DNA from: Bacteroidales bacterium
Lineage (GTDB): Bacteria; Bacteroidota; Bacteroidia; Bacteroidales; ML635J-15
Assembly (NCBI GenBank): GCA_023228725.1
Contig: JALOAQ010000033.1
Span: 1 to 26,155 of the forward strand
Direction: 5' to 3'
DNA length: 26,155 bases
The number at the start of each line of letters is the position of its first letter. The stretch's first letter is position 1. This document shows, piece after piece, positions 7,378-14,408 of the stretch. Made by a program: the position numbers and the translations under genes. A model generated the notes under the pieces. It did not search any database. It worked only from the letters and a program-made list of their open reading frames with translations, and had not been told where the DNA came from.

Positions 7378-8522
7378 ACTCATTTGCAGAAATAGATATC
7401 CAAAACAAGGGTAACTATATAAAACTCTTAGCCGGAATTTCAAAATTATCTAAACTGTTCAGTGACAGCTCAATACCATTTATTAATTATAGATTTATTG
7501 AAAATGCTTTTTGCAAATGCTTTAACGCCGAAAACTTAAGTCGATCTGACACAGCCTTTGATGCTAGTTATAACAGCATTGGCATAGGTTTGAAAACTTT
7601 TATATGTACAAAAGAATCAAGTGATGAAAAAATTGCTGAGTTTAATTCTTTATCCAAAGTGTTAGCAACAAAATCCAATGAGGCTTTAGCGTTTAAACTA
7701 TCCCAATTTAGAAATGAAAGAATTGATTTAGCAAAAAGGGTGTATGGAATTCAAAATTCATTATATCATATCGTTGCAAGAAGAGATGGAAAACTTTTAC
7801 TTTTTGAAACCAATTATGACTATATAAATATTGACAAAATTCACTCCATTAAACAAAATACAAAAAGCATTAAGTTTAATGATGACAAAAATTCCTATTC
7901 TTATAACTTCTCAAAAAGCACCTTGTTTAGAAAATTCCATATACCTAATAACTCTTTCGTACTTCCTATAGAAATAATAGAAGATCCGTACCAGCTACTA
8001 ATTGAATTATACGAAAACAGCTTACCTAAAATTGATTTACTAAAACCATCTTATATTTTTGACTATGTAGTTCTACCACTATATGGGTATAAAAACAAAC
8101 AAAAGTTTATTTACAAAAAAAGTGGTTTAAATCAATGGAATGCTGGCGGAAGAGATAGAGATTCAAGTGAGGTTTATATACCAGTACCAATTGAAATTCA
8201 TAAAAAAAATCCTAATTTTTTCCCTGCTAGGGATATTAGTTTTAACTTAATTGTACCAACTAAAGAAACTCTAAAAGCTAAGCTTTGTCAAGATAATGCA
8301 AAAGCCTTAATGACAAGCCCTAATAAAGCTTTAGCTGATTGGCTTTTAAGAAAAGTGTTAAAATTAAAGGAAGGAGAATTAGCAACAATAGAGAAATTAA
8401 ATGAACTTGGTTTTGACAGTGTCATTATTACTAAAATAGATGAACTAAACTATAAAATAGATATCGCAAAAACTAACACTTTTGAAACTTTTATTAAAAG
8501 CCCAATTACAAAAATGTACTAA
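7374..8522 (+). CDS. Type II restriction endonuclease, probable NgoFVII-like
   Basis: The 382-residue protein starts inside the methyltransferase stop codon, the classic arrangement of a restriction partner. The C-terminal part (about 240-375) contains NAGGRDRDSSEVYIPVP, NPNFFPARDISFNLIVP and NPNKALADWLLRKVL. From memory this resembles the B3-like DNA-binding domain of NgoFVII/BfiI-type nucleases. The N-terminal part has FIENAFCKCFNAENLSRSD, then FDA (D63) and GIGLKTF (K74). This could be a variant metal-dependent nuclease core, but a canonical PD-(D/E)XK triad is not clear and no HKD motif typical of PLD nucleases is seen. NgoFVII cuts GCSGC and is paired with a C5 methyltransferase; the specificity here is unknown. 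Assignment as the restriction partner is firm from position, the family less so. Confidence 0.75.
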   Translation: MNSFAEIDIQNKGNYIKLLAGISKLSKLFSDSSIPFINYRFIENAFCKCFNAENLSRSDTAFDASYNSIGIGLKTFICTKESSDEKIAEFNSLSKVLATKSNEALAFKLSQFRNERIDLAKRVYGIQNSLYHIVARRDGKLLLFETNYDYINIDKIHSIKQNTKSIKFNDDKNSYSYNFSKSTLFRKFHIPNNSFVLPIEIIEDPYQLLIELYENSLPKIDLLKPSYIFDYVVLPLYGYKNKQKFIYKKSGLNQWNAGGRDRDSSEVYIPVPIEIHKKNPNFFPARDISFNLIVPTKETLKAKLCQDNAKALMTSPNKALADWLLRKVLKLKEGELATIEKLNELGFDSVIITKIDELNYKIDIAKTNTFETFIKSPITKMY

Positions 8523-8664
8523 TTACGTAAGCCTATAAAAAACCTGAAAAATTTAAATAAAACCTAAAAAATCATTTTAACAGAATTAAATGCTTTAAAT
8601 TTAATATAATTTAACTATTTTTAGCGCCAACAAAATTATTACTAACATATAATTAAAAAATAAA

Positions 8665-10059
8665 ATGAAAAAAACATTCCTAATCTTAGTTTCTATTTTT
8701 TTAATCCAATTCATTTATGCTCAATCAGGGAGCTTGGACAATAATACTTTAAATATCATAAGAAACAATTATTCTCAAAAAGCAAATGATGATATAGCAA
8801 TTAAAAATGCCTTAACAAATAATGATATTACAAAATTAGCACTCAATAGAGAGCTTGTTGGCAAAGAAACTCATGATTTTAAATATAAAGTTAAAGTTAC
8901 GGGAATTACAGATCAAAAAAGTTCTGGTCGCTGTTGGATGTTCACAGGTTTAAATGCCCTTAGACCTCAACTTATTGATGAGAAAAACTTGTCGAATTTT
9001 GAATTTTCAACAAATTATTTATACTTTTTCGATATGCTTGAAAAATCGAATTTGTTTCTAGAAGGAATTTTGAAATACTCTGACAAAGAAATGGATGACA
9101 GAACAGTTGATTGGTTTTTTAGAGAACCTATAGGAGATGGTGGTGTGTGGAATTCTTTTGCAAATTTAGTTAATAAATATGGACTTGTGCCAAAATCTGT
9201 AATGCCTGAAACCTATCATTCTGAAAACACAAGATGGTTAAATACAATTTTAAAATCAAAACTTAGAGAATACGGTTTAGAACTTAGAGAAATTAGAAAA
9301 AAAGGAATTAGCGGAAAAAAATTACAATCGGCTAAAATGGAAATGATTTCTGAAATTTACAGATTATTAGTTCTTTTCCTTGGCGAACCACCAACAGAGT
9401 TTAAATATAGATTTGTTGATAAAAACAATAATATTTCACAATTAAAAACATATACACCACAAGATTTTTTTAAGGAAATTTTTCCAAATTATAATACCGA
9501 AGATTACCTAATGTTTATGAACGACCCTACTAGAGAATATTATAAGGTTTACGAAATTGATTTTGATAGAAATGTTATGGAGGGCAAAAATTGGATATAT
9601 TTGAATTTACCCTCAGATGAAATAAAAGTTTTTGCACTAAATAGCATTAAAAACAATGAGGCACTTTACGCTTCTTGCGATGTTGGAAAGCAACTATACA
9701 GAGATGAAGGTACAATGGATGTAAACAATTATAATTTTGAAGCTTTGCTTGGCACAAAATTTAAAATGGACAAAGCTAAGAGAATAATCACTTACGATTC
9801 GGGCTCGGCTCATGCTATGTTGCTAATGGCTTGCGACACAGACCAAGACGACAAGCCCACAAAATGGCAATTTGAAAACTCTTGGGGAAGTAATTACGGG
9901 CATAAAGGATATTTAACTTTTACAGACCAATGGTTTGATGAATATATGTTTAGAGTAGTTGTTAACAAAAAATTTATTGATGCTAAAACTTTAAAACTTT
10001 TCGAACAAGAATCGATATTATTACCACCTTGGGATCCAATGTTTTTAAACGATAACTAA
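8665..10059 (+). CDS. Secreted C1 cysteine peptidase (bleomycin hydrolase / PepC-like)
   Basis: The first 19-20 residues (MKKTFLILVSIFLIQFIYAQ) are a signal peptide, so the enzyme should leave the cytoplasm, unlike classic PepC. The papain-type catalytic set is complete: Q84 of the oxyanion hole and C90 in DQKSSGRCWMFTGLNALRP, H383 in SGSAHAMLLM, and N405 in FENSWGSNYGHKGY. The length of 464 fits the bleomycin hydrolase family, which forms hexameric barrels with aminopeptidase activity. A likely role is final trimming of peptides outside the inner membrane in a protein-fermenting organism (inference). The amide-ligase-like gene follows after 12 bases, so co-transcription is likely. No convincing -33/-7 pair was found in the 142 bases upstream. 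Confidence 0.88.
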   Translation: MKKTFLILVSIFLIQFIYAQSGSLDNNTLNIIRNNYSQKANDDIAIKNALTNNDITKLALNRELVGKETHDFKYKVKVTGITDQKSSGRCWMFTGLNALRPQLIDEKNLSNFEFSTNYLYFFDMLEKSNLFLEGILKYSDKEMDDRTVDWFFREPIGDGGVWNSFANLVNKYGLVPKSVMPETYHSENTRWLNTILKSKLREYGLELREIRKKGISGKKLQSAKMEMISEIYRLLVLFLGEPPTEFKYRFVDKNNNISQLKTYTPQDFFKEIFPNYNTEDYLMFMNDPTREYYKVYEIDFDRNVMEGKNWIYLNLPSDEIKVFALNSIKNNEALYASCDVGKQLYRDEGTMDVNNYNFEALLGTKFKMDKAKRIITYDSGSAHAMLLMACDTDQDDKPTKWQFENSWGSNYGHKGYLTFTDQWFDEYMFRVVVNKKFIDAKTLKLFEQESILLPPWDPMFLNDN

Positions 10060-10071
10060 TAAAATTTTTAT

Positions 10072-11946
10072 ATGAGTGGTTTTTGCGGGATAATTGATTT
10101 TGAAAAATCTGTTTCTGAATATTCTAATTATTTAGAAAAAAGTATTAGCATTTTAATAAATAATAATAGCGAAAAGCCAAATTTGTTTATTGATAACAAT
10201 ATAGCTTTTGCTAATATCAAAAATGAGCAAAAACCAACAAATCAAAAAAATATTATAACAAGCCAAGATGAAAATTACAGTTTGATTTTAGAAGGTTATA
10301 TTTTTAACAGCAAGAGCTTAAAAAACGAGATTACCAAAACCGATAAAAACAAATTATCAGAGGATGCAGAAATTCTACTTTTCCTTTTAATAGAATATGG
10401 AGAGCAAATTATTGAAAAATTAAATGGAAATTTTGTATTTGCCTTTTTTAACAATAAAACCAAAACTCTTATAATTAGTAGAGACCACATGGGTTTTAAA
10501 AATTTATTTTATTACCATGACAATAAAAGACTTATTTTTTCAACTGAATTAAAAGCAATTTTACAATTTAATATTCCAAAAGAGATTAATTCGGCTGCTT
10601 TGTTTTCATATTTACAATTAAATTATGTTTTACCCAATATAAGCATTATTCAAAACATTAATAAATTAGAAGCTGGTAGTTTTTTAAAAATAAGTGAAGA
10701 AAAAGTTGAAGTTAAGAGTTTTTATAAAATAAATTCAAGTTTTAATCCTGAAAACTATGATGATTTTGATTTAGCTTCTTCTAAATTAAGGCAACTTTTA
10801 AGCAATTCTATTGAAAATAAACTTGAAAAATTCCCTGATGCTTCTTGTTTTTTATCTGGAGGAATTGATTCAAGCATTATAGTAGCTTTGGCATCAAAAT
10901 TTAACAATAATTTGAAAACATTTTCAATTGGTTATAAGGATTTAGATTTTTTTGATGAAACCCAATTTGCTGAAAAAGTAGCCAAAAAGTTTAAAACAAA
11001 TCACACAAGTTTTAAAATTACAAATCAAGATTTATTAAACAAAATTGAATCTACATTTACTAATTTAGACGAACCCTTTGCTGATAGTTCAGCTTTAGCT
11101 TTAAATATTTTAAGCGAATATGTAAGTAAACACAGTTCTGTTGTATTGGGTGGAGACGGAGCAGACGAAATGTTTGCAGGTTATAATAAACACACTGCAC
11201 ATTTTCAATCAAGTTATGCTGGAACAAAAGAGAAGATTGCAGCAGCTTTAAATCCACTTTGGAAAATGGTTCCAAAATCGCGAAGCTCAAAAATGTCAAA
11301 TTTTGCCCGACAATTAGATAGGTTTGCTACTGGCTACAAACTAAATCCAAACGACAGATATTGGTTTTGGGCAAGTATTGGAACAGAAGAATACGCAAAA
11401 AATATTTTAAATTTAGAGCTTGATTATTCGCAATATTCAGCAAAAAAACATAAATATATAAATAGAGATATTTGTTTAAAAGACATAAATAATGTATTGC
11501 TTAATGATATGAATTTAGTTCTACAAGGCGATATGCTTATCAAACTAAGCACAATGTCTTCGGGCAATAGATTAAAAATATTAGCTCCATTTTTAGACAA
11601 AAATATTGTTGACTATGCATTTAGTTTGCCACCACATTTCAAAATAAATTCTACAAGTAAAAAAAGAATTTTAAAAACAGCATTTCAGGATTTACTTCCA
11701 AGCGAAATTTTCACTCGCCCGAAACATGGATTTGAAGTGCCTTTGCAAATGTGGTTTAAAAAAGATTTAAAATATCTAATTAATGATGTAATTTTATCAG
11801 AAGAATTTATTTTAAATCAGGGGGTTTTTAATTATGATGAAATTTTAAAGCTCAAACAAAAACTCAATACCCCTAACCCACAAGACAGTCCTTCTAAAAT
11901 GTGGGCTATTATAGTTTTTCAAAAATGGTGGACAAAACATATGTAA
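10072..11946 (+). CDS. Asparagine synthase-like amidotransferase with degenerate glutaminase half
   Basis: The 624-residue protein has the AsnB layout: an Ntn-type glutaminase domain (about 1-200) and an ATP-pyrophosphatase synthetase domain. The synthetase half looks intact: SGGIDSS (262-268), GGDGADEMFAGY, PFLDKNIVDYA and RPKHGFEVPLQMW. The glutaminase half is not normal. The nucleophilic Cys, residue 2 in true AsnB (MCGI), is at position 5 (MSGFCGI), and no alternative start would make it N-terminal. The HRGPD box is missing. The Arg of AHERLSIVD is absent (FANIKNEQK), and NGEIYN has become EGYIFN, with E74 in place of Asn; D98 is kept. It may therefore use ammonia, or be an amide-forming enzyme on sugars or peptides. 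A glycosyltransferase follows after three bases, which suggests glycan modification rather than asparagine supply. Confidence 0.82.
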   Translation: MSGFCGIIDFEKSVSEYSNYLEKSISILINNNSEKPNLFIDNNIAFANIKNEQKPTNQKNIITSQDENYSLILEGYIFNSKSLKNEITKTDKNKLSEDAEILLFLLIEYGEQIIEKLNGNFVFAFFNNKTKTLIISRDHMGFKNLFYYHDNKRLIFSTELKAILQFNIPKEINSAALFSYLQLNYVLPNISIIQNINKLEAGSFLKISEEKVEVKSFYKINSSFNPENYDDFDLASSKLRQLLSNSIENKLEKFPDASCFLSGGIDSSIIVALASKFNNNLKTFSIGYKDLDFFDETQFAEKVAKKFKTNHTSFKITNQDLLNKIESTFTNLDEPFADSSALALNILSEYVSKHSSVVLGGDGADEMFAGYNKHTAHFQSSYAGTKEKIAAALNPLWKMVPKSRSSKMSNFARQLDRFATGYKLNPNDRYWFWASIGTEEYAKNILNLELDYSQYSAKKHKYINRDICLKDINNVLLNDMNLVLQGDMLIKLSTMSSGNRLKILAPFLDKNIVDYAFSLPPHFKINSTSKKRILKTAFQDLLPSEIFTRPKHGFEVPLQMWFKKDLKYLINDVILSEEFILNQGVFNYDEILKLKQKLNTPNPQDSPSKMWAIIVFQKWWTKHM

Positions 11947-11949
11947 ATT

Positions 11950-13137
11950 ATGCCTAAAGTTTTAAGAATAATAAATCGTTTTAATCTTGGAGGACCAACA
12001 TATAATGTTGCTTATCTAAGCAAATATTTATCACCGGATTATGATACACTTTTAGTTGGTGGAATGAATAGCAAAGATGAAGCTTGTTCTGATTATATTA
12101 TCAAAAAATTAGGAATTCATGCTATTACCATTCCAGAAATGACAAGGGAAATTGGATATAACGATTTGATTGCTTATAAAAAAATTGAAAACATAGTAAA
12201 ACGTTATAAACCTGATATAGTTCACACACATGCCTCTAAAGCCGGATATTTAGGAAGAAAAGCAGCAATAAAGTTAAAAGTACCAGTAATTGTTCATACA
12301 TTTCACGGACATATTTTTCATTCATATTTTAATAAATATACTACATCTATTTTTAAAAAATTAGAACAAAACCTTGCAAATAAAACTGACGTAATAATTG
12401 CTATTAGTCCTTTACAGAAAGAAGAGTTATCTAAAGTACATAAAATTGCCAACGAAGAAAAATTCAGAGTTATACCCCTTGGCTTTGATTTAAACAGATT
12501 TCAAGAAAATTTAAAGGAAAAAAGGCAGGCATTTAGACTTAAATACGATTTAAAAGACGATGAAATTGTAATTTCAAGTATTGGCAGGTTAGTTGCAGTA
12601 AAAAACCACCCATTGTTTATAAAAGCATTTGCTAAAGCTAAAAATAAGACAACCAAAAAAGTAAAAGCCATGATTGTTGGAGACGGTTTCTTACGAAACG
12701 GTTTAGTTGAGCTAGCTTGGTCTTTAGGTTTAAAAGTTTCTGTTCCAGAAAAATCAGTAACAAACCCGGATATAATTTTCACATCGTGGATAGGAGAAGC
12801 AGATATGGTGTTTGCAGGTTCAGAAATTGCTGCATTAAGCTCGTTTAACGAAGGAACACCGGTTTCTTTAATTGAAGCCCAAGCCTCCAACACTCCAATT
12901 ATATCAACAAATGTTGGTGGTGTTAAAGATATTGTAATAGAAGGTAAAACAGGTTTACTCTGTGAAAATGACAATGTTGATGATTACAGTGAAAAACTTT
13001 TAACTTTAATTGAAAACACAAAATTAAGAGAGGATATGTCTCAAAATGGTTGGGATTTTGTAAAAAATAAATTCCACTATACAAGATTAGTTAATGATGT
13101 AAAATCACTTTATGACAAGCTTTTAGGAAAATTATAG
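11950..13137 (+). CDS. Glycosyltransferase family 4
   Basis: A 395-residue GT-B fold enzyme of the GT4 type. It has an N-terminal glycine-rich acceptor loop (NRFNLGGPTYNVAYL), the segment IVHTHASKAGYLGRKAA, a hinge at VIPLGFDLNRF and the donor-domain start ISSIGRLVAVKNH. The EX7E motif is in SSFNEGTPVSLIEAQASN. Such enzymes transfer a sugar from a nucleotide-activated donor to a polysaccharide or lipid-linked acceptor at the cytoplasmic face of the membrane; no membrane segment is seen. It starts three bases after the asparagine-synthase-like gene. That pairing is common in exopolysaccharide and surface-glycan loci, although no other glycan genes surround it here. Sugar and acceptor are unknown. 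Confidence 0.9.
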   Translation: MPKVLRIINRFNLGGPTYNVAYLSKYLSPDYDTLLVGGMNSKDEACSDYIIKKLGIHAITIPEMTREIGYNDLIAYKKIENIVKRYKPDIVHTHASKAGYLGRKAAIKLKVPVIVHTFHGHIFHSYFNKYTTSIFKKLEQNLANKTDVIIAISPLQKEELSKVHKIANEEKFRVIPLGFDLNRFQENLKEKRQAFRLKYDLKDDEIVISSIGRLVAVKNHPLFIKAFAKAKNKTTKKVKAMIVGDGFLRNGLVELAWSLGLKVSVPEKSVTNPDIIFTSWIGEADMVFAGSEIAALSSFNEGTPVSLIEAQASNTPIISTNVGGVKDIVIEGKTGLLCENDNVDDYSEKLLTLIENTKLREDMSQNGWDFVKNKFHYTRLVNDVKSLYDKLLGKL

Positions 13138-13197
13138 GTAAATTAGTAATCTAGCAAATAGTTGCTAATAATAACTTGCTGATAACTAATATAATAA

Positions 13198-13241
13198 AAA
13201 AAATCCTACAATATTTATAATTAATATTTGTAGGATTTTTT
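13198..13241. terminator. Bidirectional terminator between the GT4 and tRNA-Glu genes
   Basis: A perfect 14-bp stem: AAAAAATCCTACAA (13198-13211) with TTGTAGGATTTTTT (13228-13241) around a 16-nt A/T loop. It has A-runs on one side and T-runs on the other, so it can end both the plus-strand glycosyltransferase transcript and the minus-strand tRNA transcript. Confidence 0.85.
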
Positions 13242-13242
13242 G

Positions 13243-13314
13243 CAGTCCATAGGGGAATCGAACCCCTGCTACCAGGATGAAAACCTGGCGTCCTAACCGC
13301 TAGACGAATGGACC
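13243..13314 (-). tRNA. tRNA-Glu (anticodon TTC)
   Basis: Read on the minus strand, the gene starts GGTCCATTCGTCTAG. The anticodon arm is CCAGG-TTTTCAT-CCTGG, placing TTC at positions 34-36 (reads GAA/GAG). The T arm contains GGTTCGATTCC. The acceptor pairs GGTCCAT with ATGGACT, giving a G1-U72 wobble at the end. The CCA end is not encoded; CAA follows the discriminator G. Confidence 0.95.
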
Positions 13315-13339
13315 ATTTCCCGGTTTTGTTTTAGGACTG

Positions 13340-13371
13340 CAAATAAAGACAGTTTTTTTTAATTTTGCAAA
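13340..13371 (-). promoter_or_regulatory. Promoter of tRNA-Glu
   Basis: On the minus strand TTTG (13371-13368) is separated by 20 nt from TTTATTTG (13347-13340), one mismatch from TAnnTTTG. A start near 13335 would leave about 20 nt of leader before the mature tRNA 5' end at 13314. Confidence 0.55.
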
Positions 13372-13393
13372 TTTTTTCTCAAAAAAATAAAAA

Positions 13394-13425
13394 AAAATGA
13401 GCAAGTCTATTAAGTTGCTCATTTT
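13394..13425 (-). terminator. Intrinsic terminator of yebC
   Basis: An 11-bp stem, AAAATGAGCAA / TTGCTCATTTT in either direction, with a 10-nt loop. On the minus strand it is followed by a run of T residues (the A-run at 13381-13397 of the plus strand). It lies 20 bases after the yebC stop and separates yebC from tRNA-Glu. Confidence 0.8.
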
Positions 13426-13444
13426 CAAATCTATATGCGATGAT

Positions 13445-14191
13445 TTATTCCATTGCTTCTATAATTTCATCAGTCATTTCCATGTTATGGAACACGTTTT
13501 GCACATCATCGTCGTCTTCTAAAACGTCAATTAATTTCAAAACAGACTTAGCTTCATTAAGATTTAATGTTTTTGTATCATTAGGTATTCTTTGAAGTTC
13601 TGCACTTTCTACCTCAATTTTCAGTTCTTCAAGCTTTTTACTCAAACTTCCAAAATCTTCAATAGAACAAATCACATTTACATTTTCTTCTTCAACTTCA
13701 ATTTCCTCCGCTCCTGCATCTATAAGTTCCATTTCAATTTCATCAAAATCCATATTTTCTGGTTTAGCAAAATCGAAAACTCCCTTTCTATCAAAAAGAA
13801 AACTTAAAGAACCATTTGTTCCAAGTGTACCATTAAATTTATTAAATGCAGACCTTACCGAACTTACAGTTCTATTATTATTATCGGTTAGACATTCAAT
13901 AAAAATGGCAATTCCATGAGCTGCATAGCCTTCAAAACTTACAGCTTGAAAACTTGCACCATCTTGATCTCCTCTTTTAATTGCTCTTTCAATATTATCT
14001 TTAGGCATATTCACGCCTTTTGCATTTTGAATAGCAATTCTTAATCTAGAGTTATAATCTGGATCATGCCCACCGCCTTCTTTTACTGCAATAGTAATTT
14101 CCTTTGAAAATTTTGAAAACATTTTAGACCTTTTTGCGTCTAAAGCTCCTTTTTTTCGTTTAATTGTTGACCACTTACTATGTCCAGCCAT
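13445..14191 (-). CDS. yebC: YebC/PmpR family protein
   Basis: The 248-residue protein starts with the hallmark MAGHSKWSTIKRKKGALDAKR. It continues with ITIAVKEGGGHDPDYNSRLR, AKGVNMPKDNIERAIKRG and ECLTDNNNRTVSSVRSAFNKFNG, all diagnostic of the family. YebC was long called a transcriptional regulator; later work on YebC/TACO1 links it to translation through ribosome-stalling proline-rich motifs. Both are family knowledge, not visible here. The acidic, more variable C-terminus (IEVEEENV, EDDDDVQN) is typical. It is divergent from metK. The gene has its own terminator and no operon partner. TATTTTTG at 14228-14221 on the minus strand could be its -7 box, but no -33 box fits. Confidence 0.95.
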   Translation of the reverse strand: MAGHSKWSTIKRKKGALDAKRSKMFSKFSKEITIAVKEGGGHDPDYNSRLRIAIQNAKGVNMPKDNIERAIKRGDQDGASFQAVSFEGYAAHGIAIFIECLTDNNNRTVSSVRSAFNKFNGTLGTNGSLSFLFDRKGVFDFAKPENMDFDEIEMELIDAGAEEIEVEEENVNVICSIEDFGSLSKKLEELKIEVESAELQRIPNDTKTLNLNEAKSVLKLIDVLEDDDDVQNVFHNMEMTDEIIEAME

Positions 14192-14246
14192 ATTATAATT
14201 GTTTTAATTGTTATCTTTTGCAAAAATAAAAAATATTTCTATTTTT

Positions 14247-14278
14247 TTGAAATAATTACAAAAAAGTTTTTAAATTTG
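14247..14278 (+). promoter_or_regulatory. Promoter of the metK transcript
   Basis: TTG (14247-14249) and TAAATTTG (14271-14278), a full -7 match, are separated by 21 nt. Initiation about 5-7 nt later would start the RNA just before the riboswitch stem at 14288, which supports both predictions. Confidence 0.7.
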
Positions 14279-14287
14279 CAATGTTTT

Positions 14288-14342
14288 AGTGGATGGATTT
14301 GGATGCTTGCAACCACTTTAAAAAAAAATTGCTAAAAACATC
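14288..14342 (+). ncRNA. SAM-II riboswitch in the metK leader
   Basis: Stem P1 is AGTGG (14288-14292) with CCACT (14313-14317). The P1 loop holds the conserved GATTTGG and GCTTGCAA, and the A-rich linker is followed by GCTAAAAA. Pseudoknot P2 pairs GATG (14302-14305) with CATC (14339-14342). Core sequence and topology match the SAM-II aptamer (compare GATTT...TTGCAA...GCTAAAAA of the structurally known metX RNA). Placement before SAM synthetase makes it product feedback. It ends 66 nt before the start codon, and no Shine-Dalgarno sequence is visible for it to hide. Confidence 0.9.
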
Positions 14343-14362
14343 AGTTTCAACAATTCAAATCC
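14295..14362 (+). promoter_or_regulatory. Alternative helix competing with the SAM-II fold
   Basis: GGATTTGGAT (14295-14304), which contains conserved aptamer bases and most of the 5' pseudoknot strand, can pair with ATTCAAATCC (14353-14362): nine Watson-Crick pairs and one G-U. The helix cannot coexist with the ligand-bound pseudoknot, so it is a candidate expression platform. Seen by base complementarity only. Confidence 0.5.
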
Positions 14363-14408
14363 TCACTATTACAAAATTTTTAAATTAAAAATATAAAAAT
14401 ATTTAATT

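Noticed and set aside
12501..12974. 157-residue minus-strand open frame inside the GT4 gene
   Set aside because: The plus-strand frame has all GT4 motifs; this one has none and no leader signals.
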